23,413 nt of DNA, from assembly GCA_050261495.1 (NCBI GenBank), contig JBLNDI010000094.1, forward strand, positions 1 through 23,413, in the 5' to 3' direction. Positions within the stretch are counted from its first letter, which is position 1. Each line of letters starts with the position of its first letter. The notes beneath the pieces were generated by a model. The model was not told where the DNA came from and did not search any database. It saw only the letters and a list, made by a program, of their open reading frames with translations. The position numbers were made by a program, and so were the translations under genes. Origin of the DNA: JBMNKL01 sp050261495 (GTDB lineage Bacteria; Bacillota; Clostridia; Acetivibrionales; DTU013). Below are positions 14,801-22,536 of this stretch, in pieces.

Positions 14801-16353
14801 ATTCGCAGAAGGCAATGGCCGAAAGAATAAGGAAATTCAACATAAACCGCGTTGTAGTGGCGTCATGCACGCCAAGGACGCATGAGCCCTTGTTCCAGGG
14901 GGTATTGGCCAGCGCGGGGCTTAACCCGTACCTGCTTACAATGGCAAATATAAGGGAGCAGTGCTCATGGGTGCATATGAATAACAGGGAGCAGGCCACG
15001 GAAAAAGCCAAGGAACTGGTAAGAATGGCAGTGGCCAGGATTATCCACGCGAAGCAGCTCTCAAAGCAAAGCATAGGCGTGACGGGTTCGGTTCTCGTCA
15101 TTGGCGGGGGCGTGGCCGGGATGGCGGCAGCGCTTGAAATAGCGGGAATGGGCTGCAAGGCCTTTCTTGTCGAGAAAACAGGCAGGCTTGGCGGAAACGC
15201 GCTGAAGCTGAATACGACGCTTGCCGGGAGACCGGCGGCAATGCGTATCGGGGAAATGATAAATGAAGTAATGAATAATGATTTGATTGAAGTTTATCTC
15301 AATACATGCGTAAAAAGCGTTGACGGGTATATAGGCAATTACACGACGACCCTTGACACGGAGGGCTGTGAATTTGAAATTAGTCACGGCGCCGTCATAA
15401 TAGCGACCGGGGCCGGCGAAAGCAAACCCACTGAATACCTGTACGGCAAGCATGACATGGTTTTAACCCAGATGGAGCTTGAAGAGGCCCTTAAGGATAA
15501 CAAGCTTGACCTAGACGGCAAAAAAGACATATTCATGATACAGTGCGTCGGCTCAAGGGAAGGGGACAGGCCTTACTGCAGCAGGGTGTGCTGCAACCAG
15601 GCGATAAAGAACGCGATAATTCTGAAGGAAGCCTGCCCGAAGGCCAACGTGACGATTCTCTACAGGGATATACGGTCGTACGGGCTGAACGAGATAAATT
15701 ACCGGAAAGCCAGGAAAATGGGCGTACGGTTTACAAGGTATGAAACCGGGTTGAAACCGGAAGTTGCAATCAATGACGGTAAATTGACGGTGCGTTATTA
15801 CGACATGCTGCTTGGCGGATACGTTTCGTCCGGGGCGGACATGGTGGTGCTGAGCAGCGCCATTGAGCCGCGCGCGGAAGAAAACAGGGCGTTGGCCCGT
15901 CTGCTCAAGGTGCCGCTCAACCAGGAAGGTTTCTTCCTTGAGGCACACGCAAAACTCAGGCCGGTCGATTTTGCCACGGACGGGGTGTACCTCTGCGGCA
16001 TGGCGCATATGCCAAAAAACATGAAGGAGAGCATAACACAGGGGAAAGCGGCGGCGGCAAGGGCGGCCACCGTCATTACAAAAGACAGGCTGGAGGCCGG
16101 GGGATCGGCCGCGGAGGTTTCGGAAGAATTCTGCACCGGCTGCGGTACATGTGAAAAGGTCTGCGCCTACAAGGCCATAAGCGTGCAGGAGGTAAGGAAG
16201 CGGAACGGAGCGGCGATGAAGGCTGTCGTGAACGCGGCGCTTTGCAAGGGATGCGGCACATGCGCGGCGGCCTGCAGGTGCGGCGCCATCGACACAGGCG
16301 GATTTTCGGACAGGCAGGTATTGAATGAAATAGAGCATTTGCTGAGGATGTAA
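11884..16353 (+). CDS. hdrA: Giant tandem HdrA with an inserted GltD/NfnB-like flavoprotein module
   Basis: The protein is 1489 residues, far above the roughly 650 of a single HdrA. Order: FAD Rossmann motif (7-14), HdrA cysteines C53, C56 and C65, ferredoxin C105/108/111/115, then a GltD-type module. That module has C155, C159, C198, C202 and C206, FAD motif VIGSGPAG near 251, a second Rossmann near 379, and an AGGD motif near 535. Then the rest of the split ferredoxin (CCECRICEKMC, 630-640), first HdrA signature IQCAGSRD ... YCSSVCCMY (from 720), HdrA domain with CHCG near 935, second FAD motif near 1070, second signature IQCVGSRE ... YCSRVCC (from 1219), and two C-terminal ferredoxins (C1417-1427, C1454-1464). 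Three FAD sites are predicted. HdrA is the bifurcating flavin subunit in Hdr complexes. The second GltD Rossmann is degenerate, so NAD(P) binding there is doubtful. Confidence 0.9.
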   Translation: MKKPVLVVGGGIAGIQASLDLAEMDVPVFIIENSPSLGGRMAQLDKTFPTNDCSACILAPKVTSCYNHPLIKTFTLSELVDLKGEAPEFTAVIKKKARFIDEDLCKGCNACILKCPIEKKSEFDMGIGNRRAVYKPYAQAVPNKVVIDKKGTSPCKFNCPAKMDAHGYVALTGQGRYLEALEVVRRTTPFAGVLGRVCAHPCEAGCSRKYVDSPVSLAALKRFIADYEAEKGIVPKIKTAAQKKEYKVAVIGSGPAGLNCAYRLAIEGYNVTVFEALPEPGGMLRYGIPSYRLDKKVLDREIDIVKSLGVEIICNSPVGKDLTLDMLRDRGYKAFFLATGAHAGKKAGIPGEDTPGVITALDFLRELNLGGTPSAGKRTVVIGKTHEALDAARSAVRLGSEVTLVFAGIAGDAGIRENEIEYAREEGVRIEFNCVPVEIISDGEKAAGLKCARTHGSGNGNRNGYGRGAAIDSVPDTGAAFIIEADTIITAVGRNAESKMLLEAGINCFDKNGRIAINPESLDTGIPGLFAGGDAVSGASSVIGAIAQGNMAAISIINYLEGADLPVRPPVLPVTPLEDIDFSCANNVPRIGMPVLEPGKRASAFEEAEKGLTEEQAKSEALRCIDCSVCCECRICEKMCGSKAIRHDQRDELIELQVSSVIFANGYDTVTEIPDGYGYGKYKDVVTSLEYERILSASGPYQGHIRRPSDNRTPEKIAFIQCAGSRDEKCASGYCSSVCCMYAVKEAVITREHLPSVRDIDIFYMDMRAFGKDFDKYVDTARNKYSVGFVRSRVSGVELNEATCRLVVSYCDESGNPASGEYDMVVLSVGMKPGGEKREFFDRIGVKTDKYGFLWTSELDAPKTSREGILACGASSGPKDIPETVVEASAAASEAFKAASGAAQVEKYGNYFRKEEDPVFRDVSREPARVGVFLCHCGKNIGEYVDVKKAVEYARTLPGVEYATDFMYACSVDSQKAMAERIRKFNINRVVVASCTPRTHEPLFQGVLASAGLNPYLLTMANIREQCSWVHMNNREQATEKAKELVRMAVARIIHAKQLSKQSIGVTGSVLVIGGGVAGMAAALEIAGMGCKAFLVEKTGRLGGNALKLNTTLAGRPAAMRIGEMINEVMNNDLIEVYLNTCVKSVDGYIGNYTTTLDTEGCEFEISHGAVIIATGAGESKPTEYLYGKHDMVLTQMELEEALKDNKLDLDGKKDIFMIQCVGSREGDRPYCSRVCCNQAIKNAIILKEACPKANVTILYRDIRSYGLNEINYRKARKMGVRFTRYETGLKPEVAINDGKLTVRYYDMLLGGYVSSGADMVVLSSAIEPRAEENRALARLLKVPLNQEGFFLEAHAKLRPVDFATDGVYLCGMAHMPKNMKESITQGKAAAARAATVITKDRLEAGGSAAEVSEEFCTGCGTCEKVCAYKAISVQEVRKRNGAAMKAVVNAALCKGCGTCAAACRCGAIDTGGFSDRQVLNEIEHLLRM

Positions 16354-16362
16354 GGAGTTTTG

Positions 16363-16821
16363 ATGATGGATTTGCGGACGGAACGGGAAAGTGGAAACAA
16401 CTTGACAAGCGCAGACTGGGAACCGAAAATCGTGGCTTTTCTGTGCAACTGGTGCAGTTACGCGGGCGCGGACCTCGCCGGCACAAGCAGGATCCAGTAC
16501 CCGCATAATATAAGGATCATAAGGCTCCCGTGCTCCGGAAGGGTAAACCCGCTGTATATTATAAAAGCGCTTGCCGAAGGAGCGGACGGCGTCATGGTTT
16601 CCGGGTGCCATCCCGGCGACTGCCATTACCTGACCGGCAACATGTATGCCAGGAGGCGGTTTGTAATTCTCAAGAAGCTGCTGGCAGCCGCAGGCATTGA
16701 TCCCGACAGGGTGCACTTTACCTGGGTGTCCGCTTCGGAGGGGACGCGTTTCGGAGCAGTGGTGGAAGATGTCGTGGAGAGAGTCAGGAAGCTTGGCCCG
16801 AACAAGATTAAGCAGGACTAA
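16363..16821 (+). CDS. flxD: MvhD/FlxD-type iron-sulfur protein
   Basis: This 152-residue protein is a textbook MvhD-family member: FLCNWCSYAGADLAG, LPCSGRVNP, EGADGVMVSGCHPGDCHY, TGN. Five cysteines (C28, C31, C57, C82, C87) supply the ligands of the [2Fe-2S] centre. It links HdrA to its electron-donating partner, a hydrogenase in methanogens or the FlxABC module in fermenters and sulfate reducers. With flxC, flxB and flxA genes downstream, the FlxD assignment is preferred. AAGGAG (16352-16357) lies 5 bases before ATG 16363; ATG 16366 is equally possible. It follows hdrA by 9 bp. A 109-bp gap before the next gene holds only a small 5-bp hairpin (16856-16869). Confidence 0.88.
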   Translation: MMDLRTERESGNNLTSADWEPKIVAFLCNWCSYAGADLAGTSRIQYPHNIRIIRLPCSGRVNPLYIIKALAEGADGVMVSGCHPGDCHYLTGNMYARRRFVILKKLLAAAGIDPDRVHFTWVSASEGTRFGAVVEDVVERVRKLGPNKIKQD

Positions 16822-16930
16822 AGGAACAGGCGGATGAAATGCGGCATAACGGTGTTGCCGCCTGCGGCAGACCTACGGCAGGGGCAGCGAGAGAACTGGG
16901 GCAACAGGCGAATGGGGGCGGAAAAAGGAA

Positions 16931-17869
16931 ATGGGAAGCAAGGGTATGAATATGAACATAATGACGGATGCATGCAGTGCCTGCTTTAAAAGACAGGAAA
17001 ATGAAATCATCAATATAGGCAAAACCTTGCTGGACGAGGGAACCGTCGATGCCGTACTGGCATATGCGGACAGTGAAGCCGGCATTGGCGCTGTCCCGCG
17101 CTTTTTCAGGAAAGCGGAGGATCTTGCTTCAATGAGGTGGAACGAGGCATGCACCCCAAACCTGGCTAAATACCTTCCCGGCGCAAAGGGGAAAATTGCC
17201 GTTGCCGCAAAGCCGTGCGACGCAAGGGCGATAGTTATGTACATGGTGGAAAAGCAGGTTGACAGGAATAATATTTATATAATCGGGATAGAATGCGCAG
17301 GGTTGAAAGGAAAAGACGGCATGCCCGCGGCAGGGTGTTCCGAATGCACGGTCAGGACGCCCCCGGTGTATGACGTCCTTGTCAAGAACCCGGATGTTTC
17401 GGGAAACCCTGAACAGAATAATGGTCAAATTCCCCGGGAAAAATCCGTGCAATATGAAGAGCAGAGCATTGAACAAAAATTTGAGAGATTCCGGAATGAG
17501 CTTCAAAAATGCATAATGTGTTATACATGCAGGCAGGCCTGCTATGGCTGCTATTGCAAGGTTTGCTTTGCGGAAAGGGATTTGCCCGGCTGGATGCCCG
17601 CTGATATGGACATGGGCATGAAAATGGAATTTCACCTGGGACGTGCGATGCACCTGGCGGGAAGGTGCGTCGAATGCGGAGCGTGCGAGAGGGTTTGCCC
17701 GTCGGGAGTACGGATCCGTTACCTCATAAAGGAGATTACAGCGCTGTGCAGGGAGCTTTATGGCTACAGCGCAGGAATGGACCCTGATGAAACGCCCGCA
17801 TTGGCGAATTTCAGTGAAAAGGACAGGGAAGTCGGTTTCCTGGGAGGTGAATGCGATGGAACGTGTTGA
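16931..17869 (+). CDS. flxC: FlxC-like iron-sulfur protein with two [4Fe-4S] clusters
   Basis: The protein is 312 residues. The N-terminal half (to about 145) has the pattern of FrhB/hydrogenase beta-type proteins, including VAAKPCDARAIVMYMVE (C96) and IGIECAG. Two [4Fe-4S] motifs follow: C194-x2-C197-x2-C200-x3-C204 and C246-x2-C249-x2-C252-x3-C256. Between them lie extra cysteines (C207, C209, C212). The arrangement fits the electron-carrying subunits between FlxA/B and FlxD-HdrA. The start is uncertain: ATG 16931, 16946 and 16952 are all in frame, and AAGGGT favours 16952. It overlaps the next gene by 14 bases. The symbol rests on gene order and architecture, not on a verified alignment. 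Confidence 0.75.
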   Translation: MGSKGMNMNIMTDACSACFKRQENEIINIGKTLLDEGTVDAVLAYADSEAGIGAVPRFFRKAEDLASMRWNEACTPNLAKYLPGAKGKIAVAAKPCDARAIVMYMVEKQVDRNNIYIIGIECAGLKGKDGMPAAGCSECTVRTPPVYDVLVKNPDVSGNPEQNNGQIPREKSVQYEEQSIEQKFERFRNELQKCIMCYTCRQACYGCYCKVCFAERDLPGWMPADMDMGMKMEFHLGRAMHLAGRCVECGACERVCPSGVRIRYLIKEITALCRELYGYSAGMDPDETPALANFSEKDREVGFLGGECDGTC

Positions 17870-18860
17870 GCTTTCAAAAAACAGGATAGGAGAGTTCCTG
17901 GGCTGCCTGAAATCATCATGCAGGGTCGTAGCCCCCGTAAAGAACGACGGCCTCCTGGAGTTTAAGGAAATTGAATCGCCGGACCAGGTACAGCTGACGG
18001 ACGAGCTTCCTTACAAATCGCCGAAAGAGTATTTGTTCCCGCAGGTTGAGAAAATATTAAGTTTCAGCCCGGACGGCGAAGCAAGAAATGAAAGCAAGCC
18101 GCGGAAAACCGTGATTTTCGGCGTGAAGCCATGCGACCTGGAAGCCTTGAGGGTATTGACCACGGTATTTACGAAGGGAGATTACGTTGACACGATTTAT
18201 AAAGGACACCTTGATAATACGGTGTTTATAGGAATGGGATGCGCCGGTGAAAAGCCCGGATGCTTTTGCGGCGAAAGGGGCATAGACAGGAACAGTTCCA
18301 CGCAGTGCGACATATTCCTCGAGGACAGGGGAGACTGTTACCTGGCCGCCGTAATAACGCCGGCCGGCAGGTCCGTCATGGATGGATTCATGCCGGGCGC
18401 CGGCGGTCAAGGGACAGGTTTGATCGAAAATATGGCAGGTGCCGCGCAAGCGGTTGATAATAAATTATTGGAGCTTGACATGGATGAAAATGAAATATTT
18501 AATATCGCAGTCTGGGACACAGCATCGGAGACCTGCCTCGGCTGCGGCGCCTGCACATATATATGCCCTACATGCCACTGTTTCGGGTTCAGGGACACGA
18601 CTGCAAAAGGGGAGGCAAACAGGTACCGCTGCTGGGACAGCTGCATGTACCCGAAATTTACGCTGCATGCCTCGGGACACAATCCAAGGCCTACACGGAA
18701 GGAAAGGTTCAGGCAGAGGGTCATGCACAAGTATGTCTATATAAGGCGGAATTTTGGGCTCACGGCCTGCACGGGGTGCGGAAGGTGCGTAAGGAGCTGC
18801 CCGGCCGGAATCAATATAAGATCCGTGGTAAAGAGCATAAAGCAGGAGGTATTGAAGTGA
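17856..18860 (+). CDS. flxB: FlxB-like (hydrogenase beta/AsrA-type) iron-sulfur protein
   Basis: The protein is 334 residues. The N-terminal domain contains VIFGVKPCDLEALRVL (C93) and IGMGCAG, and CFCG follows, a pattern shared by AsrA and the 4Fe-4S dicluster subunits beside FAD/NAD reductases. C-terminal clusters are C227-x2-C230-x2-C233-x3-C237 (CLGCGACTYICP) and C305-x2-C308-x2-C311-x3-C315 (CTGCGRCVRSCP). GGAGGTGA sits 5 bases before ATG 17856, which decides this start over upstream in-frame codons. It overlaps the preceding gene by 14 bases and flxA by 4, implying coupled translation of a stoichiometric complex. An AsrAB-type sulfite reductase is an alternative, but no siroheme subunit is present and the Hdr context favours Flx. 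Confidence 0.78.
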   Translation: MERVELSKNRIGEFLGCLKSSCRVVAPVKNDGLLEFKEIESPDQVQLTDELPYKSPKEYLFPQVEKILSFSPDGEARNESKPRKTVIFGVKPCDLEALRVLTTVFTKGDYVDTIYKGHLDNTVFIGMGCAGEKPGCFCGERGIDRNSSTQCDIFLEDRGDCYLAAVITPAGRSVMDGFMPGAGGQGTGLIENMAGAAQAVDNKLLELDMDENEIFNIAVWDTASETCLGCGACTYICPTCHCFGFRDTTAKGEANRYRCWDSCMYPKFTLHASGHNPRPTRKERFRQRVMHKYVYIRRNFGLTACTGCGRCVRSCPAGINIRSVVKSIKQEVLK

Positions 18861-19690
18861 ACAATCCCTATATGCCTCAAAAAGCTGAAATAATTGATAT
18901 CATCCAGGAGACGGAATCCGACATCGATATAAAGACTTTCAGGCTGAAGCTTCCGGGCGGCCAAAAAATGGATTTCATGCCCGGCCAGTTCGTCGAGCTT
19001 TCCGTACCGGGGTACGGAGAGGCGCCCTTCGGCTTTGCTTCGTCGCCCCTTATGGAGGAATACGTGGAACTGAGCATAAAGAAGATAGGGCTGGTTACAC
19101 AGGCTGTCCATAATCTCAAGCCCAAATCGGCCGTGTGGATCAGGGGTCCGTTTGGAAACACTTTTCCGGTGGAGGAAATGATGGGCAGCAATATCCTGTA
19201 TGTAGCCGGGGGGCTTGGACTGGCGCCTTTGCGTCCGCTGATCGGCTTTGTATTTGACCAAAGGTACCGTGACAGGTTCGGCAGCATCAAGATGCTTATC
19301 GCAGCCAGAAGCACCGGAGATTTTATATACAGGCGGGATTTTGACAGCTGGAAGAATCAACGGGATACGGAGCTGACGCTTACAATCGACCGGCCTGAAG
19401 ACGGGTGGACGGGAAAGGTCGGTTTTCCGCACGACCTGGTGGAGTCAATGAATATAGACTGCAGCAATACTTATGCCGTCATATGCGGACCGCCGGTCAT
19501 GATAAAGGCTGTTTCCGCGAAGCTATCGGGCATGGGTCTGCCGGATGAAAAGATACTCACCACGCTCGAGATGAGAATGACCTGCGGGGTCGGCAAGTGC
19601 GGCAAGTGCAACATAGGCCGCCGGTATGTGTGCGTTGACGGGCCGGTTTTCAGGATGTCGCAGCTTTCGGAAATGCCCGGCGAATACTGA
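18857..19690 (+). CDS. flxA: FlxA-like FAD/NAD(H)-binding oxidoreductase
   Basis: The 277-residue protein is of the ferredoxin-NADP reductase superfamily, close to dihydroorotate dehydrogenase electron-transfer subunits, AsrB and hydrogenase gamma subunits. It has an FAD barrel (GQFVELSVPG, then APFGFASSP), a GPFGNTFPVEE strand, the nucleotide-binding VAGGLGLAPLRPLI, and CGPPVMIKAV near the C-terminus. Last comes a [2Fe-2S] motif, C243-x4-C248-x2-C251-x7-C259. It should oxidise or reduce NAD(H) and pass electrons to the iron-sulfur partner encoded just upstream. GTG 18857 has AGGAGGT 7 bases before it and overlaps the preceding stop by four bases. Within FlxABCD-HdrABC complexes this is the entry point for NADH; I infer the same here. 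Confidence 0.85.
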   Translation: MNNPYMPQKAEIIDIIQETESDIDIKTFRLKLPGGQKMDFMPGQFVELSVPGYGEAPFGFASSPLMEEYVELSIKKIGLVTQAVHNLKPKSAVWIRGPFGNTFPVEEMMGSNILYVAGGLGLAPLRPLIGFVFDQRYRDRFGSIKMLIAARSTGDFIYRRDFDSWKNQRDTELTLTIDRPEDGWTGKVGFPHDLVESMNIDCSNTYAVICGPPVMIKAVSAKLSGMGLPDEKILTTLEMRMTCGVGKCGKCNIGRRYVCVDGPVFRMSQLSEMPGEY

Positions 19691-19741
19691 TATTTCACCG
19701 TGCAAGATGCTGCATGCGAAATGAACAAGGGGATGGTAATC

Positions 19742-20653
19742 GTGGAAAATTTGAATTTATCTCCGGGAGAAATTGTCGAAAAACTTGTTGAATCCGGCAG
19801 GAAGAAAACCGGTTTGCCGGCATACAAGCTTCTTATCCTGGGAATTCTTGCCGGCGCGTATATCGCATTTGCCGCTGCAGGCTCCAACGCCGCCATCCAT
19901 ACCATAGAATCAGCGGGTATCGCGAAAACGCTGGCGGGAGCCCTCTTTTCCGCGGGGCTGATGATGGTCGTGATAACAGGGGCCGAGCTTTTTACGGGCA
20001 ATGCCCTTATAATCATCTCGTGCCTGGAAAAACAGGCGAGGTGGATAAAGCTATTAAAGAACTGGCTTTTTGTTTATGCCGGAAATTTTATAGGTGCAAT
20101 TATTATCGTATTTTTTGTATACTTATCAGGGCAGTATAATTTTTCGGACGGTATGCTGGGAGGCTACACTGTGAAAGTTGCCGCGGGAAAGACAGGGCTC
20201 TCGCTTGTTAATGCTTTTTTCATGGGAGTGCTTTGCAACTGGCTGGTGTGCATGGCAGTGGTGATGTCCAACGCGGCGAGGGATACCGCGGGCAAGCTAC
20301 TTGCCATATTCTTTCCGATATGGCTTTTTATAACGTCGGGGTTTGAACACAGCATTGCAAACATGTATTACATCCCGGCAGGCATTATTGCAAAGGCCGT
20401 AAAACCGTGGGCAGACCAAGCCCTATCGCTGGGTGTGACGGAAAGCGGACTGAACGGGCTTACCTGGGGAGCTTTCATAACGAAGAACCTTATCCCTGTA
20501 ACCCTTGGAAATATTGTGGGAGGGACGCTGTTTGTCGGCGTAATCTATTGGGCGTCTTACCTTTACAAGGGAAGGAAAAGCAGGAGAGGCAACAGGTCCG
20601 TTGAAGCAGGTTTTGCAGCGGGGATGGATGTTTCAAACGGGAAGAACATCTAA
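19742..20653 (+). CDS. focA: Formate/nitrite transporter (FNT/FocA family)
   Basis: The protein is 303 residues with about six transmembrane helices. Hallmarks are the N-terminal LSPGEIVEKLVESGRKK, ELFTGNALI, CNWLVCMAVVMSNAARD with a following GK, and the pore-lining GFEHSIANMYYIPAGI. FocA-type pentameric channels move formate and other small monovalent acids across the membrane. GTG 19742 is chosen because AAGGGGA lies 8 bases before it; ATG 19721 and ATG 19733 are alternatives. It sits 51 bp after flxA and 53 bp before fhs. Placement beside formate-THF ligase indicates formate rather than nitrite as substrate, and suggests uptake, or release of formate when the pathway runs in reverse. Confidence 0.88.
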   Translation: MENLNLSPGEIVEKLVESGRKKTGLPAYKLLILGILAGAYIAFAAAGSNAAIHTIESAGIAKTLAGALFSAGLMMVVITGAELFTGNALIIISCLEKQARWIKLLKNWLFVYAGNFIGAIIIVFFVYLSGQYNFSDGMLGGYTVKVAAGKTGLSLVNAFFMGVLCNWLVCMAVVMSNAARDTAGKLLAIFFPIWLFITSGFEHSIANMYYIPAGIIAKAVKPWADQALSLGVTESGLNGLTWGAFITKNLIPVTLGNIVGGTLFVGVIYWASYLYKGRKSRRGNRSVEAGFAAGMDVSNGKNI

Positions 20654-20706
20654 ACCCGGTTATACTATATAAAAAATTCGCAGAGGGATTTGAAAGGGGA
20701 TTGCAT

Positions 20707-22386
20707 ATGACAATGAAAAGTGATATTGAAATCGCGCAAAGCGCCGAATTGAAGCCTATTGAAGATATCGCGGCAAAAATCGGCATCGGCAGGGAGGATA
20801 TCGAGCTTTACGGGAATTACAAGGCCAAGGTGAATTACAATATCCTGGAGAAGCTCAAGGACCGCGAAAACGGCAAGCTCATACTTGTAACGGCTATTAC
20901 GCCGACGCCCGCCGGGGAAGGGAAGACTACCACCACCGTCGGGTTGGGGGATGCCCTGAACAGGCTGGGGAAAAAAGTCATGATAGCCCTCAGGGAGCCT
21001 TCGCTGGGGCCTGTATTCGGCGTCAAGGGAGGAGCTGCGGGCGGAGGCTATGCCCAGGTGGTGCCGATGGAGGATATAAACCTTCACTTCACGGGCGACA
21101 TTCATGCCATAGGAGCCGCCAACAATCTCCTTGCAGCCATGCTGGACAATCATATATACCAGGGCAATGAGCTTGGGATAGATACCAGGAAGATAACCTG
21201 GAAAAGGTGCATGGACATGAACGACAGGCAGCTCCGGTTTATCGTGGACGGCCTCAACGGCAGGACGAACGGCGTACCAAGGGAGGACGGTTTCGATATT
21301 ACCGTAGCTTCGGAAGTGATGGCGATACTTTGCCTTTCGAATAACCTCGACCATCTCAAGGAGAAGCTCAGGAACATTGTTGTGGGATATACAAGGGATG
21401 ACAAGCCTGTCACGGCGGGCGATCTTAAAGCCGAAGGGGCAATGGCGGCATTGCTTAAAGACGCGCTGAAGCCAAACCTTGTACAGACGCTTGAACACAC
21501 GCCTGCTTTTGTTCATGGGGGTCCGTTCGCGAATATCGCCCATGGGTGCAACAGCATAATGGCTACCAAGATAGCGCTCAAGCTCAGCGATTATGTAGTA
21601 ACGGAGGCAGGTTTCGGGGCCGACCTTGGCGCTGAGAAATTCCTGGATATCAAGTGCCGCATCGGCAGTCTCAAGCCTTCGGCGGTGGTTATCGTAGCGA
21701 CGGTAAGGGCGCTGAAGCACCACGGCGGCGTGCCTAAGAGCGAATTGTCCCGTGAAAACCTGGAGGCGCTCGAAAAAGGCATACCGAACCTTCTCAAGCA
21801 TATAGAGAATATAACGGTCAAATTCGGCTTGCCCGCGGTGGTGGCCATTAACAGGTTCCCGACCGACACCGAGGCCGAGCTTAAACTTGTCGAGGAAAAA
21901 TGCAGGGAGCACGGCGCGAACGTGGTTTTATCGGAAGTATGGGCCAAAGGCGGCGAAGGCGGCTTGGATCTCGCCAGGGAAGTTATAAGGCTTATCGAAG
22001 AGGGAAAGGACAGTTTCAGGTATATTTATGATATTAATGTAGGGATAAAAGAAAAAATCGAGACAATCGTACGTGAAATATACGGTGGAGACGGCGTTGA
22101 TTTTGCGCCTTCCGCGCTGAAAGAAATATCCAGGCTGGAAGCCCTGGGATTCGGCAATTTGCCGGTATGCATGGCGAAAACCCAGTACTCCTTGTCCGAT
22201 GACCAAAACAAGCCGGGGCGGCCGGAAAAATTCAAGGTAAGCGTAAGGAACGTGAAAGTATCCGCGGGCGCCGGTTTCGTGGTTGTGCTGACGGGCGAGA
22301 TAATGACCATGCCCGGTCTTCCGAAGGTCCCGGCAGCCGAAAAGATAGACGTGGATTCCATGGGAAAAATTTCCGGGTTGTTCTGA
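20707..22386 (+). CDS. fhs: Formate-tetrahydrofolate ligase
   Basis: This 559-residue cytoplasmic enzyme joins formate to THF using ATP, giving 10-formyl-THF, the entry of the methyl branch. Its length is the family norm. Visible motifs are the P-loop-like TPTPAGEGKTTTTVGLGDAL (about 65-84), REPSLGPVFGVKGGAAGGGY, NLHFTGDIHAI, and HTPAFVHGGPFANIAHGCNS, with the C-terminal GEIMTMPGLPK. AAAGGGGA precedes ATG 20707 by 6 bases. The 150-bp gap to fchA is the largest inside the folate part of the operon. It holds only a 6-bp hairpin (22441-22455) and a 14-codon frame with no support, so an internal promoter or processing site there cannot be excluded. Confidence 0.97.
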   Translation: MTMKSDIEIAQSAELKPIEDIAAKIGIGREDIELYGNYKAKVNYNILEKLKDRENGKLILVTAITPTPAGEGKTTTTVGLGDALNRLGKKVMIALREPSLGPVFGVKGGAAGGGYAQVVPMEDINLHFTGDIHAIGAANNLLAAMLDNHIYQGNELGIDTRKITWKRCMDMNDRQLRFIVDGLNGRTNGVPREDGFDITVASEVMAILCLSNNLDHLKEKLRNIVVGYTRDDKPVTAGDLKAEGAMAALLKDALKPNLVQTLEHTPAFVHGGPFANIAHGCNSIMATKIALKLSDYVVTEAGFGADLGAEKFLDIKCRIGSLKPSAVVIVATVRALKHHGGVPKSELSRENLEALEKGIPNLLKHIENITVKFGLPAVVAINRFPTDTEAELKLVEEKCREHGANVVLSEVWAKGGEGGLDLAREVIRLIEEGKDSFRYIYDINVGIKEKIETIVREIYGGDGVDFAPSALKEISRLEALGFGNLPVCMAKTQYSLSDDQNKPGRPEKFKVSVRNVKVSAGAGFVVVLTGEIMTMPGLPKVPAAEKIDVDSMGKISGLF

Positions 22387-22440
22387 GCGCCATGCAGGAG
22401 AAAAAGGTGCTGATGTCGAAGAATAAGGACGGCTGAAAAG

Positions 22441-22455
22441 ACGTCCGCAGGACGT
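22441..22455. repeat. Small hairpin between fhs and fchA
   Basis: ACGTCC (22441-22446) pairs with GGACGT (22450-22455) around a GCA loop. There is no T-run, so it is not a clear terminator. It may be an mRNA processing or attenuation element, or chance. Confidence 0.3.
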
Positions 22456-22536
22456 ACTTAAGCGGAAATGCGGAACTTGCCGGACAAGAAGTTTTATTAC
22501 CGGAAAAGAGATACGGGAAAAGGAGATAAAGGAAGT

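Noticed and set aside
15553..16716. Long minus-strand open frame (387 codons) opposite hdrA and flxD
   Set aside because: It is composition-driven antisense to two strongly supported genes, has His/Arg/Pro-rich nonsense composition and no known motif.
17856..19690. AsrAB-type anaerobic sulfite reductase subunits
   Set aside because: The two proteins resemble AsrA and AsrB, but no siroheme AsrC follows and they are embedded with MvhD and HdrA genes, so FlxB/FlxA is more consistent.
20665..21912. Minus-strand open frame of 415 codons opposite fhs
   Set aside because: It is antisense to a full-length, highly conserved formate-THF ligase and shows no domain of its own.
22392..22436. 14-codon reading frame between fhs and fchA
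   Set aside because: It is too short, has no ribosome site and no recognisable product.
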